32,265 bases of DNA from Gammaproteobacteria bacterium. Lineage in GTDB: Bacteria; Pseudomonadota; Gammaproteobacteria; Arenicellales; Poriferihabitantaceae. The notes under the pieces were generated by a model. The model was not told the origin of the DNA, did no database searches, and was given only the letters and a program-made list of their open reading frames with translations. The stretch is from positions 1,409-33,673 of the forward strand of contig WTGA01000072.1 in the NCBI GenBank assembly GCA_011523765.1. The letters run 5' to 3'. Shown one piece after another: positions 15,752 through 24,417 of the stretch (position 1 is its first letter; every line of letters begins with the position of its first letter). The position numbers were made by a program, and so were the translations under genes.

Positions 15752-16882
15752 CTAAAATATTCGTTTGATCGATTGCCTGGAATGATGGCGTTCAAGAGCC
15801 AGTTGAATCAGGCGGTTGATGAGTTCAGCGTAGGGAACGCCGCTGGCGGCCCACAATTGCGGATACATGCTGATGGGGGTGAACCCGGGCAGGGTATTGA
15901 CTTCGTTCAGTGTGATTTCCCCGGTTTCCCGGTGCACGAAGAAATCCACACGTGCCAGCCCGCTGCCATCGATGGCCCGGAAAGCCGCGAGGGCCAGTGA
16001 CTGGACCCGTTCAGTGGCCTGGCGGTCCAGCGGGGCGGGAATGACCAGCCGGGACTTGTCATCCAGATACTTGGTCTCATAGTTGTAGAATTCAGCGCCC
16101 GGGATGATTTCTCCGGGTACGGAGGCTTCGGGGTCCTGGTTGCCCAGAACCGAACATTCAATCTCCAGGCAGTTTTCCATGGATTCCTCGAGGACAATCT
16201 TGTTGTCGAATTCGAAAGCCGTCCGGATGGCCCGGGTCAGTTCGTCCCGGTTTTTCGCCTTGCTGATGCCGACGCTGGAGCCGAGATTGGCGGGCTTTGC
16301 GAAGACCGGATACCCCAGCAACTGTTCCGTGGTGGACAGGGCCAGGTGCCGGTTTTCCCGCCAGTCGAAAAGGGTCAGGACGGCATACCTGGCCTGGGGA
16401 ATCCCGTTCGCCTCGAATACTTTTTTTGACAGGGCCTTGTCCATGGCGAGGGCGGACGCGGCAACGCCGCACCCGACATAGGGAATGCCCGCCATTTCCA
16501 GGACTCCCTGCAGGGTGCCGTCCTCCCCGAATGTGCCGTGCAGTACCGGGAAAATGACATCCAGTGCCGGGACGGACGGACGGTCCCGTTCTGCCAGGCC
16601 GGTCCCTTTCGCCGGACCGGTCAGATTCCCCTGGTGGTGGAGAGCCATGGAGACGGACGTGGAGGCAGCCGGGTCCCCGGCGAAAGGTTCCACGGCGCCG
16701 GAATGGGTGATCTTGTCGAGATCATCGGACAGGTGCCATCGACCGCCCTTGTCGATCCCGACCAGGTGAACCTGGTACCGGTTGCGGTCGATGGCCTTCA
16801 GTATGGACCGTGCCGACCGCACGGATACTTCGTGTTCACAGGAGCGACCGCCGAAAAAGATGCCGAGACTGGTTTTTTTCAT
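15752..16882 (-). CDS. ddl: D-alanine--D-alanine ligase
   Basis: Makes D-Ala-D-Ala for peptidoglycan using ATP, in the cytoplasm. From the ATG at 16882 it has 376 residues, the length of the DdlA type rather than the shorter DdlB. Motifs: FFGGRSCEHEVSV near the N-terminus, the ATP-grasp loop LGSSVGISKA, the omega-loop YETKYLDDKS with the tyrosine of D-Ala ligases (VanA-type D-Ala-D-Lac ligases differ here), and the metal-binding NEVNTLPGFTPISMYP. The frame extends upstream to 16948, but that extension is unlike the family, so I use the internal Met. It begins 75 bases after nuoN on the same strand and may be read through from the nuo operon, rather than sitting in a mur/fts cluster. Confidence 0.95.
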   Translation of the reverse strand: MKKTSLGIFFGGRSCEHEVSVRSARSILKAIDRNRYQVHLVGIDKGGRWHLSDDLDKITHSGAVEPFAGDPAASTSVSMALHHQGNLTGPAKGTGLAERDRPSVPALDVIFPVLHGTFGEDGTLQGVLEMAGIPYVGCGVAASALAMDKALSKKVFEANGIPQARYAVLTLFDWRENRHLALSTTEQLLGYPVFAKPANLGSSVGISKAKNRDELTRAIRTAFEFDNKIVLEESMENCLEIECSVLGNQDPEASVPGEIIPGAEFYNYETKYLDDKSRLVIPAPLDRQATERVQSLALAAFRAIDGSGLARVDFFVHRETGEITLNEVNTLPGFTPISMYPQLWAASGVPYAELINRLIQLALERHHSRQSIKRIF

Positions 16883-16957
16883 CGGGTCATGTGCACGCTG
16901 CGCCAGGGGGTCGTTTCCCTGGAACTCCGAGGGGGCGGTTCCGGCCAACAGCCATGC

Positions 16958-18409
16958 TCAGTAGACAAACCGGGCAATGGCCTGGTTGCACAGGCTGATC
17001 AGTTTTCCGATCCAGGGCAAAATGGCGACAATGAGGAAGACGTTCAGTGCCAGCGTGTATTGATGGTCGGCAGGGCTGTTGAGCGGCCGTTCAATTTCCG
17101 GCGGGTCGAAATAAACCAGTTTGATAATACGCAGATAGTAGTATGCACCGATCACCGCCAGGATGACCGCGGTCACGGCAACCCAGGCCAGGTTGGCATC
17201 CACCAGTGCCTGTATCACGGACAGTTTGGCGAAAAACCCGGCCGTCGGGGGAACCCCGGCCATGGAGAACATCAGGATCAGCACCATCAGCGCAATCCCC
17301 GGACTTCGCCGGCCCAGTCCCCTGAGGTCACTCAACCGGTCCGACTCGAAATCCTTTCCGGACAGGTACAGGATCAGTCCAAAGGCCGCACCGCTCATCG
17401 TCGCGTAGACCAGGACATAAAACAGCGATGCACTGTAACCGGCTGCGGTACCGCTGAGGATGCCGAAGAGGAAAAACCCCATGTGGGAAATGGCGGAGTA
17501 GGCAAGCAGCCGTTTCAGGTTCTTCTGCGCGATGGCGATGATGTTGCCTGCCGCCACGGAAAGAAGTGCGAGGATGACCAGCATTTCCTGCCACAGTCCG
17601 TGCTGGTCCCCCAGCCCGCCGATGAGCAGCCGCAGAACAATGGCGAACGCCGCGATCTTGGGGGCGGCACTGATGAAAGCGGTCGTGGAGGTCGGCGAGC
17701 CATGGTACACATCCGGTACCCACATGTGAAACGGCACGGCCCCGAGCTTGAACGCCAGGGCCACCACAACCAATACAACGGCCAGGGCCAGGGACAGGTC
17801 ACCGGGTTCGACTCCCGCAAGTTGCGTGGCGATGGCCGGCAGTGCCAGGGAACCGGTCATTCCGTACAACAGGGACATGCCGTACAGGAGGATGCTGGAG
17901 GCCAGGGCTCCGAGCACAAAATATTTCATCGCGGATTCCACCGCCAGCTGGTCATCGCGGTAAAATGCAATCATGGCATACAGGCACAAGGACATCAGTT
18001 CCAGTCCCAGGTACAGGGTGAGCAGGTGGTTGGCGGAACTCATGACCATCATCCCGCAAACCGCAAACAGGCCCAGCACATAGTATTCGTTCTTGAACAG
18101 GCCCCTTTGCCGGTTGTAGTCCCGGCCGTAGATGAACACAACGGCGGACAGGAGGCAGATCGCAACCTTGCACAGGTCCGCCATCGGGTCGTCAACGAAC
18201 AGGCCATTGAATGCGACCGCGGATTCGGTGGAAAAATCCGCGATCACCAGGAACGCCGTTGAAACCAGGGTCGCCACACTGAGCCAGTAGCAAAGGAGGT
18301 CGCGTTTCTTCTCGTCAGCAAACAGCCCGAGAACAAGAATGACGGAGGCCATGGCGGCAAGGAACAGGTCGGGAATCGCCAGTGCTGTTTGTAGGGTATG
18401 CAGGTTCAT
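16958..18409 (-). CDS. nuoN: NADH-quinone oxidoreductase subunit N
   Basis: Antiporter-like membrane subunit of complex I, part of the proton-pumping arm in the inner membrane. It has 483 residues and about 14 hydrophobic segments. Glu137 in YLGLELMSL matches the conserved glutamate of transmembrane helix 5, and the lysine-bearing helices of the family are present (LAFKLGAVPFHMWVPDVY). It is the last gene of the operon; its ATG lies 7 bases after the nuoM stop. Confidence 0.97.
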   Translation of the reverse strand: MNLHTLQTALAIPDLFLAAMASVILVLGLFADEKKRDLLCYWLSVATLVSTAFLVIADFSTESAVAFNGLFVDDPMADLCKVAICLLSAVVFIYGRDYNRQRGLFKNEYYVLGLFAVCGMMVMSSANHLLTLYLGLELMSLCLYAMIAFYRDDQLAVESAMKYFVLGALASSILLYGMSLLYGMTGSLALPAIATQLAGVEPGDLSLALAVVLVVVALAFKLGAVPFHMWVPDVYHGSPTSTTAFISAAPKIAAFAIVLRLLIGGLGDQHGLWQEMLVILALLSVAAGNIIAIAQKNLKRLLAYSAISHMGFFLFGILSGTAAGYSASLFYVLVYATMSGAAFGLILYLSGKDFESDRLSDLRGLGRRSPGIALMVLILMFSMAGVPPTAGFFAKLSVIQALVDANLAWVAVTAVILAVIGAYYYLRIIKLVYFDPPEIERPLNSPADHQYTLALNVFLIVAILPWIGKLISLCNQAIARFVY

Positions 18410-18416
18410 GGCTCGG

Positions 18417-19910
18417 TTACCGGCAGATCACGGGGCATTTGGACACTTCCACATGCTGTACCAGGTTGTCGATGGAAGCGTGCATGACTTCAAGAAACGG
18501 GTTGGGCCAGATGCCCACCAGCAGGACCATCCCTGCGAGGATGGACAGCATCAGGATTTCCCGGCCATTCAGGTCATCCAGGGCGGCCACCGCGTTGCTG
18601 GCCACCTTGCCGTACACCACGCGCTTGATCATCCACAGGGTGTACGCGGCCCCGAAAACCAGGGTCAGGGCGGCCAGGATGGCAAACCAGGGGTTGGCCT
18701 GGAATGCACCGAGAATCACCAGGAATTCCCCCACGAAACCGGAAGTGCCGGGGAGGCCTGAATTGGCCATGGCAAAGAGCACCATGAAGGCTGCAAAGAC
18801 CGGCATGGGTGTGGCAATACCGCCATAGCTTTCGATCAGGCGGGAGTGCATCCGGTCATACAGCACCCCGACACACAGGAACAGTGCCCCGGAGATGAAT
18901 CCGTGGGAGATCATCTGCATCATCGCCCCTTCGGCCCCCTGGGCATTGAAGACGAAGAGTCCGAGAGTGACAAATCCCATGTGGGAAATGGAAGAGTAGG
19001 CGATGAGCTTTTTCATGTCCTGCTGCACCAGGGCAACCAGGGCGATATACACCACTGCGATCAGGGAAAGTGCGATGACGAATCCGGCCAGTTCGTGGCT
19101 GGCATCCGGGGTGACGGGCAGGCTGAAGCGGAGAAATCCGTATCCTCCCATCTTCAACATGATGGCAGCCAGGATGACCGAGCCGCCGGTCGGGGCCTCG
19201 ACATGGGCATCGGGCAGCCAGGTGTGCACCGGGAACATGGGCACCTTGACGGCAAATGCGCAGAAAAAAGCCAGGAAAACCAGGATCTGCGGCTGGAGTC
19301 CGATCGGCAGTGCATGGTAGTCCAGAATACTGAAGCTGCCGCCGCTGGCGTTGTAGAGATACAGGATCGCGACCAGCATCAGCAGTGAGCCCAGCAGGGT
19401 GTACAGGAAAAACTTGATGGTGGCATAAATCCGGTTGGGTCCGCCCCAGATTCCGATGACCAGGAACATCGGGATCAGCATGGCTTCCCAGAAGACATAG
19501 AAGAGCACCGCATCCAGGGAGGCGAACACCCCGATCATGATGCCCTCCATGATCAGGAAGGCCGCCATGTACTGGGCGACACGGTCGGTAATCACCTGCC
19601 AGCCGGCAATGACGACGACGACGGTAAGCAGCGTGGTCAACAGGATCAGCGGCATGGAAATGCCGTCGACTCCCAGCGCGTAGTGGATGCTGAACGCGCT
19701 GATCCACGGGTAGTGCTCGGTAAACTGCATGTCCGGGGTCATGGTGTCAAAACCGGTATACAGCGGAATGCTGAGCAGGAAAATGGCCACCGAGAATCCA
19801 AGCGCCAGCTTGCGGGCGATGCCCGCCCTTTCGTCCCCCCCGGTCGCCAGGACCAGGATGCCGGCGATCACGGGAGACCAGATAAGCAGGCTGAGCAGAT
19901 TACTGTCCAT
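18417..19910 (-). CDS. nuoM: NADH-quinone oxidoreductase subunit M
   Basis: Antiporter-like subunit of the complex I membrane arm, 497 residues with about 14 hydrophobic segments. Glu142 in FYVFWEAMLIPMF corresponds to the essential helix-5 glutamate, and FAVKVPMFPVHTWLPDAHVE carries the conserved helix-7 lysine and the typical HTWLPDAH signature. It starts 39 bases after nuoL, one of the wider gaps of the operon, and ends 7 bases before nuoN. Confidence 0.98.
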   Translation of the reverse strand: MDSNLLSLLIWSPVIAGILVLATGGDERAGIARKLALGFSVAIFLLSIPLYTGFDTMTPDMQFTEHYPWISAFSIHYALGVDGISMPLILLTTLLTVVVVIAGWQVITDRVAQYMAAFLIMEGIMIGVFASLDAVLFYVFWEAMLIPMFLVIGIWGGPNRIYATIKFFLYTLLGSLLMLVAILYLYNASGGSFSILDYHALPIGLQPQILVFLAFFCAFAVKVPMFPVHTWLPDAHVEAPTGGSVILAAIMLKMGGYGFLRFSLPVTPDASHELAGFVIALSLIAVVYIALVALVQQDMKKLIAYSSISHMGFVTLGLFVFNAQGAEGAMMQMISHGFISGALFLCVGVLYDRMHSRLIESYGGIATPMPVFAAFMVLFAMANSGLPGTSGFVGEFLVILGAFQANPWFAILAALTLVFGAAYTLWMIKRVVYGKVASNAVAALDDLNGREILMLSILAGMVLLVGIWPNPFLEVMHASIDNLVQHVEVSKCPVICR

Positions 19911-19949
19911 GACTCATTGTGCGTGTTTCGTGTACGGTGGTTTCCCCGG

Positions 19950-21911
19950 TCAGAGCCAGACAAAAAACAGGATCAGCATGAACAGTCCGATGATCATGGC
20001 AAATGCGTAGTGATAGGTGAAACCGGTCTGGACCTGTCGCAGGATGGTGGAAAAAGCAGCGATGCCGTTGGCAGTCCCGTTGATCAGGAAGCCGTCAATC
20101 AGTCCGGCATCCGCATTCTTGTACAACCCTCTTCCCAGCAGGACGGTGGCCCGGGCAAAGACCGATTGATACAAAATATCGAAGCCGTATTTGTTGTCGA
20201 GGATGCGGTACAGCGGCAGAAAGGTGCGGGCTATTTTCCCGGGCAATTCGGTGTTTTTGCAGTAACAGTACCAGGCCAGGAAAATGCCGGTCACCGCCAG
20301 CCAGAAAGGAGGGGTGACGACACCATGCAGGATGGCCGAGAATACCAGGTCAATCCCGGTTTTCCCCTGGTAGCCCGCCGCCAGTTCCCGGGTGACATCA
20401 TGCTGGTCCAGGACGAATATCGAACTGCCGAAGAATTCGCCGTTCAGGACCGCACCAAAAAACCAGAACCCCGCAATGACGGACGGGACCGCCAGGCAGA
20501 CCAGCGGCGTGGTCACGACCCCGGGCGATTCCTGAAGATGGCGTTTGAGGGACCTCTTTGAGTGGTTTTTTCCGTGAAAGGTCATAAACAGCAGCCGGAA
20601 TGAATAAAAAGCGGTCACGAACACGCCGGCCAGTACCGCGTAGTAGGCATAGTGCGCCCCAACGGCCTCGCTGTGGCGGATGGCTTCGATAATGGCATCC
20701 TTGGAGAAAAAGCCGGCAAAGGGAGGGATGCCTGCCAGTGCCAGCGAACCGATCAGGCAGGTCAGGTACGTCACGGGCATGATGGTCCGCAGGCCGCCCA
20801 TCTTGCGCATGTCCTGTTCATGGTGGAGACTGATAATCACGGAACCCGCCGCCAGGAACAGCAGGGCCTTGAAGAAAGCATGCGTCCCCAGGTGGAAAAT
20901 CGCAATCTCGTAGGCCGACGCGCCGAGGGCGGCGGTCATGTACCCCAGCTGGGAAAGGGTGGAATAGGCCACCACCCGCTTGATGTCGTTTTGGACCAGT
21001 CCGACCAGCGCCATGAATATCGCCGTGGTGGCACCGATAATGAGCACGACCGACAGCGCCGTTTCCGAAAATTCAAAAATCGGCGACATTCTCGCCACCA
21101 TGAATATCCCGGCAGTCACCATGGTGGCCGCATGGATCAGGGCGGAAATCGGTGTCGGGCCTTCCATGGAATCCGGCAGCCAGACATGCAGCGGCACCTG
21201 TGCGGATTTTCCCATGGCGCCCACAAACAGCAACAGGCAGATGACCGTCAGCCAGTGCCACTCGCCGAAGGGAGACATCACCGTGGCATCCCGTGCCGAC
21301 TCGGCACTGTTGAAAACGGCCGTGTAATCCAGGGACCCGAACAGGTACAGGACGGCCGCAATGCCGAGCAGGAAGCCGAAGTCGCCGATCCGGTTCACCA
21401 GGAAGGCTTTCATGTTGGCAAAAATGGCGGTCTCCCTTTCAAACCAGAAACCGATCAACAGGTAGGACATCAGCCCCACCGCTTCCCAACCGAAAAACAG
21501 CTGCAGGAAATTGTTGGACATCACCAGCATCAGCATGGAAAAGGTGAACAGCGAGATATAACAGAAAAAGCGCTGGTAGCCCGGATCTTCGGCCATGTAC
21601 CCGATGGTGTACACATGCACCATGAGCGACACGAATGTCACGATCACCATCATGGTGGCGCTGAGCTGGTCGATCAGGAACCCGATCTGGAACGGGATGC
21701 CGCCGCTGATGCCCCAGGTATACACGGTCACATTGGCCGTGTTCCCGCTGCGGACATCCGCATAGACCCACACGGACAGGGCCAAGGCAACGGCAACGCC
21801 TGCGATGGTAATGGTGTGTGCGCCCCGCCGCCCGATCACTTTGCCGAACAGGCCGGCGACAATGGAAGCGGCCAGGCAGACCAGGGGAATGGCGAGATAG
21901 GTGCTGTTCAT
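19950..21911 (-). CDS. nuoL: NADH-quinone oxidoreductase subunit L
   Basis: Largest antiporter-like subunit, at the far end of the complex I membrane arm, 653 residues. Glu143 (FGWEAVGLMSYLLIGF) and Asp177 (NRIGDFGF) match residues needed for proton transfer; KSAQVPLHVWLPDSMEGPTP is the family signature. The C-terminal part is long enough for the lateral helix that braces NuoM and NuoN, and it ends in a hydrophobic anchor (GLFMLILFFVWL). It begins 8 bases after nuoK. Confidence 0.98.
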   Translation of the reverse strand: MNSTYLAIPLVCLAASIVAGLFGKVIGRRGAHTITIAGVAVALALSVWVYADVRSGNTANVTVYTWGISGGIPFQIGFLIDQLSATMMVIVTFVSLMVHVYTIGYMAEDPGYQRFFCYISLFTFSMLMLVMSNNFLQLFFGWEAVGLMSYLLIGFWFERETAIFANMKAFLVNRIGDFGFLLGIAAVLYLFGSLDYTAVFNSAESARDATVMSPFGEWHWLTVICLLLFVGAMGKSAQVPLHVWLPDSMEGPTPISALIHAATMVTAGIFMVARMSPIFEFSETALSVVLIIGATTAIFMALVGLVQNDIKRVVAYSTLSQLGYMTAALGASAYEIAIFHLGTHAFFKALLFLAAGSVIISLHHEQDMRKMGGLRTIMPVTYLTCLIGSLALAGIPPFAGFFSKDAIIEAIRHSEAVGAHYAYYAVLAGVFVTAFYSFRLLFMTFHGKNHSKRSLKRHLQESPGVVTTPLVCLAVPSVIAGFWFFGAVLNGEFFGSSIFVLDQHDVTRELAAGYQGKTGIDLVFSAILHGVVTPPFWLAVTGIFLAWYCYCKNTELPGKIARTFLPLYRILDNKYGFDILYQSVFARATVLLGRGLYKNADAGLIDGFLINGTANGIAAFSTILRQVQTGFTYHYAFAMIIGLFMLILFFVWL

Positions 21912-21919
21912 CCTCGGTG

Positions 21920-22225
21920 TTATCCCTTGAGAGAATCCAGGTCGTCGACGTTGATCGTCCGTCGGCTGCGGAACAGGACAATGAGGATGGCCAGGCCAAT
22001 GGCTGCCTCGGCGGCCGCAACCGTCAGGATGAAGAAGACAAAAATCTGTCCGGAGATGTCCTGCAGGAAGTGTGAAAAGGCGACGAAATTCAGGTTGACG
22101 GCCAGCAGCAGCAGTTCAATGGACATCAGCAGGATCACGACATTCTTGCGGTTGAGGAAAATTCCCACCACGCTGATCGCGAACAGGACGGCACCGAGAA
22201 CCAGGTAGTGGGAAAGCGGGATCAT
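21920..22225 (-). CDS. nuoK: NADH-quinone oxidoreductase subunit K
   Basis: Small membrane subunit of complex I (MrpC-like), 101 residues with three hydrophobic helices. Glu37 ([15 protein letters not shown]) and Glu73 ([10 protein letters not shown]) correspond to the two buried glutamates of the proton path, Glu36 and Glu72 in E. coli. The ATG overlaps the nuoJ stop by four bases. Confidence 0.98.
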   Translation of the reverse strand: MIPLSHYLVLGAVLFAISVVGIFLNRKNVVILLMSIELLLLAVNLNFVAFSHFLQDISGQIFVFFILTVAAAEAAIGLAILIVLFRSRRTINVDDLDSLKG

Positions 22226-22845
22226 GATTCCGCCCCCTCGCTGCCCGCCGGTTTTTCCGGTTTCATCGGCACGATCCGCAGCCGGTCGGCACGGCGGACC
22301 TGGACCTGTTCGCCGGGCGTATTGTGTTTGGTGTCCGGCCGCTTGCGCATGGTCAGTGCGATCGCCGCAATGATGGCGACCAGCAGTATGAACGCGGCGA
22401 TCTCGAAGGCGTAGACGTACTGCGTGTAAAGCTGCACTCCCAGGGCCTTGCTGTTGCTGTACTGCGCACCCTGCAGTGGCGGGTTGTGGAATTTGTCCGC
22501 GCCGAAGGAGCCGTACAGGACCAGGGCAATCTCAATCACCAACAGGACCGCAACCAGGCTGCCCAGGGGCAGGTACCGGGTGAAACCGGCCTGCAACCGG
22601 GCCAGGTCAATGTCCAGCATCATGACTACAAACAGGAACAGCACCATCACGGCACCGACATAGACCAGCACCAGGACAATGGCCAGGAATTCGGCCTGCA
22701 GGGTGATCCATATGCAGGCGGCGCTGAAAAAGGCCAGCACCAGGAACAACGCGGATTTCACCGGGTTGCGGATGGTCACCACCATGGTGGCGGCAAAAAC
22801 CAGCACCACGCTGAAGGCATAGAAAGAGAGTTGCAGGATGCTCAT
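22222..22845 (-). CDS. nuoJ: NADH-quinone oxidoreductase subunit J
   Basis: Membrane subunit of complex I, 207 residues with five hydrophobic segments in the first 165 residues ([34 protein letters not shown] and others). The loop [13 protein letters not shown] is the conserved third helix, whose distortion couples quinone reduction to pumping. The C-terminal 40 residues are basic and hydrophilic ([10 protein letters not shown]), a tail likely facing the cytoplasm. The start overlaps the nuoI stop by four bases. Confidence 0.97.
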   Translation of the reverse strand: MSILQLSFYAFSVVLVFAATMVVTIRNPVKSALFLVLAFFSAACIWITLQAEFLAIVLVLVYVGAVMVLFLFVVMMLDIDLARLQAGFTRYLPLGSLVAVLLVIEIALVLYGSFGADKFHNPPLQGAQYSNSKALGVQLYTQYVYAFEIAAFILLVAIIAAIALTMRKRPDTKHNTPGEQVQVRRADRLRIVPMKPEKPAGSEGAES

Positions 22846-23333
22846 CGGTAGGCGGAATCCTGTTTGCGGGCGGCGGCGATTTCAGGCTCGTACTGGTCGC
22901 CGATCTCAAGCAGCTGTTTCTTGTTGATGACCCGCTCGTCGTTTTCCTCCATGTGGAACTCGTGGATGTCCGTCATGACGATGGAATCCACCGGACAGGC
23001 TTCTTCGCAGAATCCGCAGTAAACGCACTTGAACAGGTCGATGTCATAGCGGGTGGTCCGGCGGGTCCCGTCTTCCCTTTCCTCGGAATCGATGGTAATG
23101 GCGAGGGCCGGGCACACCGCTTCGCACAATTTGCAGGCGATACAGCGTTCTTCCCCGTTGGGATAGCGCCGCAGGGCGTGCAGGCCGCGGAACCGGGGAG
23201 ATTTGGGGGTTTTCTCCTCGGGATACATGATCGTGGTCTTTTTCCGGAACAGTTGCCGCCCGGTTACCCCGAGGCCTTTTCTCAATTCCTTGAGGGTGAA
23301 GGTTTTGTAGAGCTGTTTGATGTCTAAACCCAT
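22842..23333 (-). CDS. nuoI: NADH-quinone oxidoreductase subunit I
   Basis: Ferredoxin-type subunit of the complex I peripheral arm that carries clusters N6a and N6b toward N2. The 163 residues hold two CxxCxxCxxxCP sets: C64, C67, C70, C74 and C103, C106, C109, C113. The N-terminal 35 residues form the amphipathic segment that lies on the membrane in this subunit. It begins 34 bases after nuoH and overlaps nuoJ by four bases. Confidence 0.98.
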   Translation of the reverse strand: MGLDIKQLYKTFTLKELRKGLGVTGRQLFRKKTTIMYPEEKTPKSPRFRGLHALRRYPNGEERCIACKLCEAVCPALAITIDSEEREDGTRRTTRYDIDLFKCVYCGFCEEACPVDSIVMTDIHEFHMEENDERVINKKQLLEIGDQYEPEIAAARKQDSAYR

Positions 23334-23367
23334 TTTTCAGTACCTGTGGTTGCGGCCGAACTCCCGT

Positions 23368-24417
23368 TCACCCGAAGAAAAAGGAAAAGGGAGTATAGAA
23401 TTTACCGATGCCGATCACGACAATCCACACCAGGGTCACCGGAATCAGCACTTTCCATCCCAGCCGCATGATCTGGTCGTACCGATAACGGGGAAAGGTT
23501 GCGCGGAACCACAGGAACAGAAAGGCGACCGCCGCCGTTTTGGCCCCGAACCAGAACAGTCCCGGCAACCAGGTGAACGGGGCCAGTTCCACGGGCGGCA
23601 GCCAGCCGCCGAGGAACATCAGCACGGTCAGTGCCGCAATCAGGATCATATTGGCGTATTCGGCAAGGAAGAACACCGCAAAGCCCATGCCGGAGTATTC
23701 CACATGGAACCCGGCGACGATTTCCGATTCGCCCTCGGCGACATCAAAGGGAGCCCGGTTGGTTTCCGCCACGCCGGAGATGAAGTACACCACGAACAGG
23801 GGCAGCAATGGCAGCCAGTACCATTCCCAGAAACCGCCGGACTGGTGCAGCACGATTTCGCGCAGGTTGAGACTGCCCGCCACCATCAGCACGCCCACCA
23901 GCGCAAAGCCCATGGCGATTTCGTAGGCCACGATCTGGGCCGCCGAACGCATGGCCCCCAGAAATGCGTACTTGGAGTTGGAGGCCCAGCCGGCAACAAT
24001 CACGCCGTATACCCCCATCGAGGTCAGTGCCAGCACATACAGCAGGCTGGCATCGATGTCCGCCAGCACCAGGGTATCGGTAAAGGGAATCACCGCCCAG
24101 GCGGCCAGCGCAGGAGCCAGGGACAGGACGGGCGCAATCAGGAACAGGTACCGGTTCGACTTGTTCGGAATGATCACTTCCTTCATCATCAGCTTCAGCG
24201 CATCGGCGATCGGCTGCAGCCACCCTTTCGGGCCCACCCGGTTGGGACCCACCCGGGTCTGCATGTAGCCGATCACCTTGCGTTCGGCAAAGGTGAAGTA
24301 CGCCACGCAGAGCATCAGCGGCCCGATGATGAGTACGATCTTCATCATCGTCCAGATGAAATACTGCAGCGGCCCGGGTATCCAGCCGGTCAGGGAGAGG
24401 TAGTATTCGTGGATCAC
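23368..24417 (-). CDS. nuoH: NADH-quinone oxidoreductase subunit H
   Basis: Membrane subunit that joins the two arms of complex I and forms much of the quinone chamber. I place the start at GTG 24417, which overlaps the nuoG stop (GTGA) and gives 349 residues; the open frame runs upstream inside nuoG, but that part is not NuoH-like. Signatures: [20 protein letters not shown] near residues 43-62, [16 protein letters not shown], and the acidic loop [20 protein letters not shown]. About eight hydrophobic segments are visible. Confidence 0.97.
   Translation of the reverse strand: MIHEYYLSLTGWIPGPLQYFIWTMMKIVLIIGPLMLCVAYFTFAERKVIGYMQTRVGPNRVGPKGWLQPIADALKLMMKEVIIPNKSNRYLFLIAPVLSLAPALAAWAVIPFTDTLVLADIDASLLYVLALTSMGVYGVIVAGWASNSKYAFLGAMRSAAQIVAYEIAMGFALVGVLMVAGSLNLREIVLHQSGGFWEWYWLPLLPLFVVYFISGVAETNRAPFDVAEGESEIVAGFHVEYSGMGFAVFFLAEYANMILIAALTVLMFLGGWLPPVELAPFTWLPGLFWFGAKTAAVAFLFLWFRATFPRYRYDQIMRLGWKVLIPVTLVWIVVIGIGKFYTPFSFFFG

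Noticed and set aside
15752-16882. VanA-like D-Ala-D-Lac ligase
   Set aside because: The omega-loop keeps the tyrosine of D-Ala-D-Ala ligases (YETKYLDDKS) and no vanH or vanX is nearby.
16538-18262. 574-codon plus-strand frame opposite ddl and nuoN
   Set aside because: Gln/His/Gly-rich translation typical of the antisense of membrane-protein genes; nuoN and ddl account for the region.
20652-22208. 518-codon plus-strand frame opposite nuoL and nuoK
   Set aside because: Same antisense signature; NuoL and NuoK are unmistakable on the other strand.
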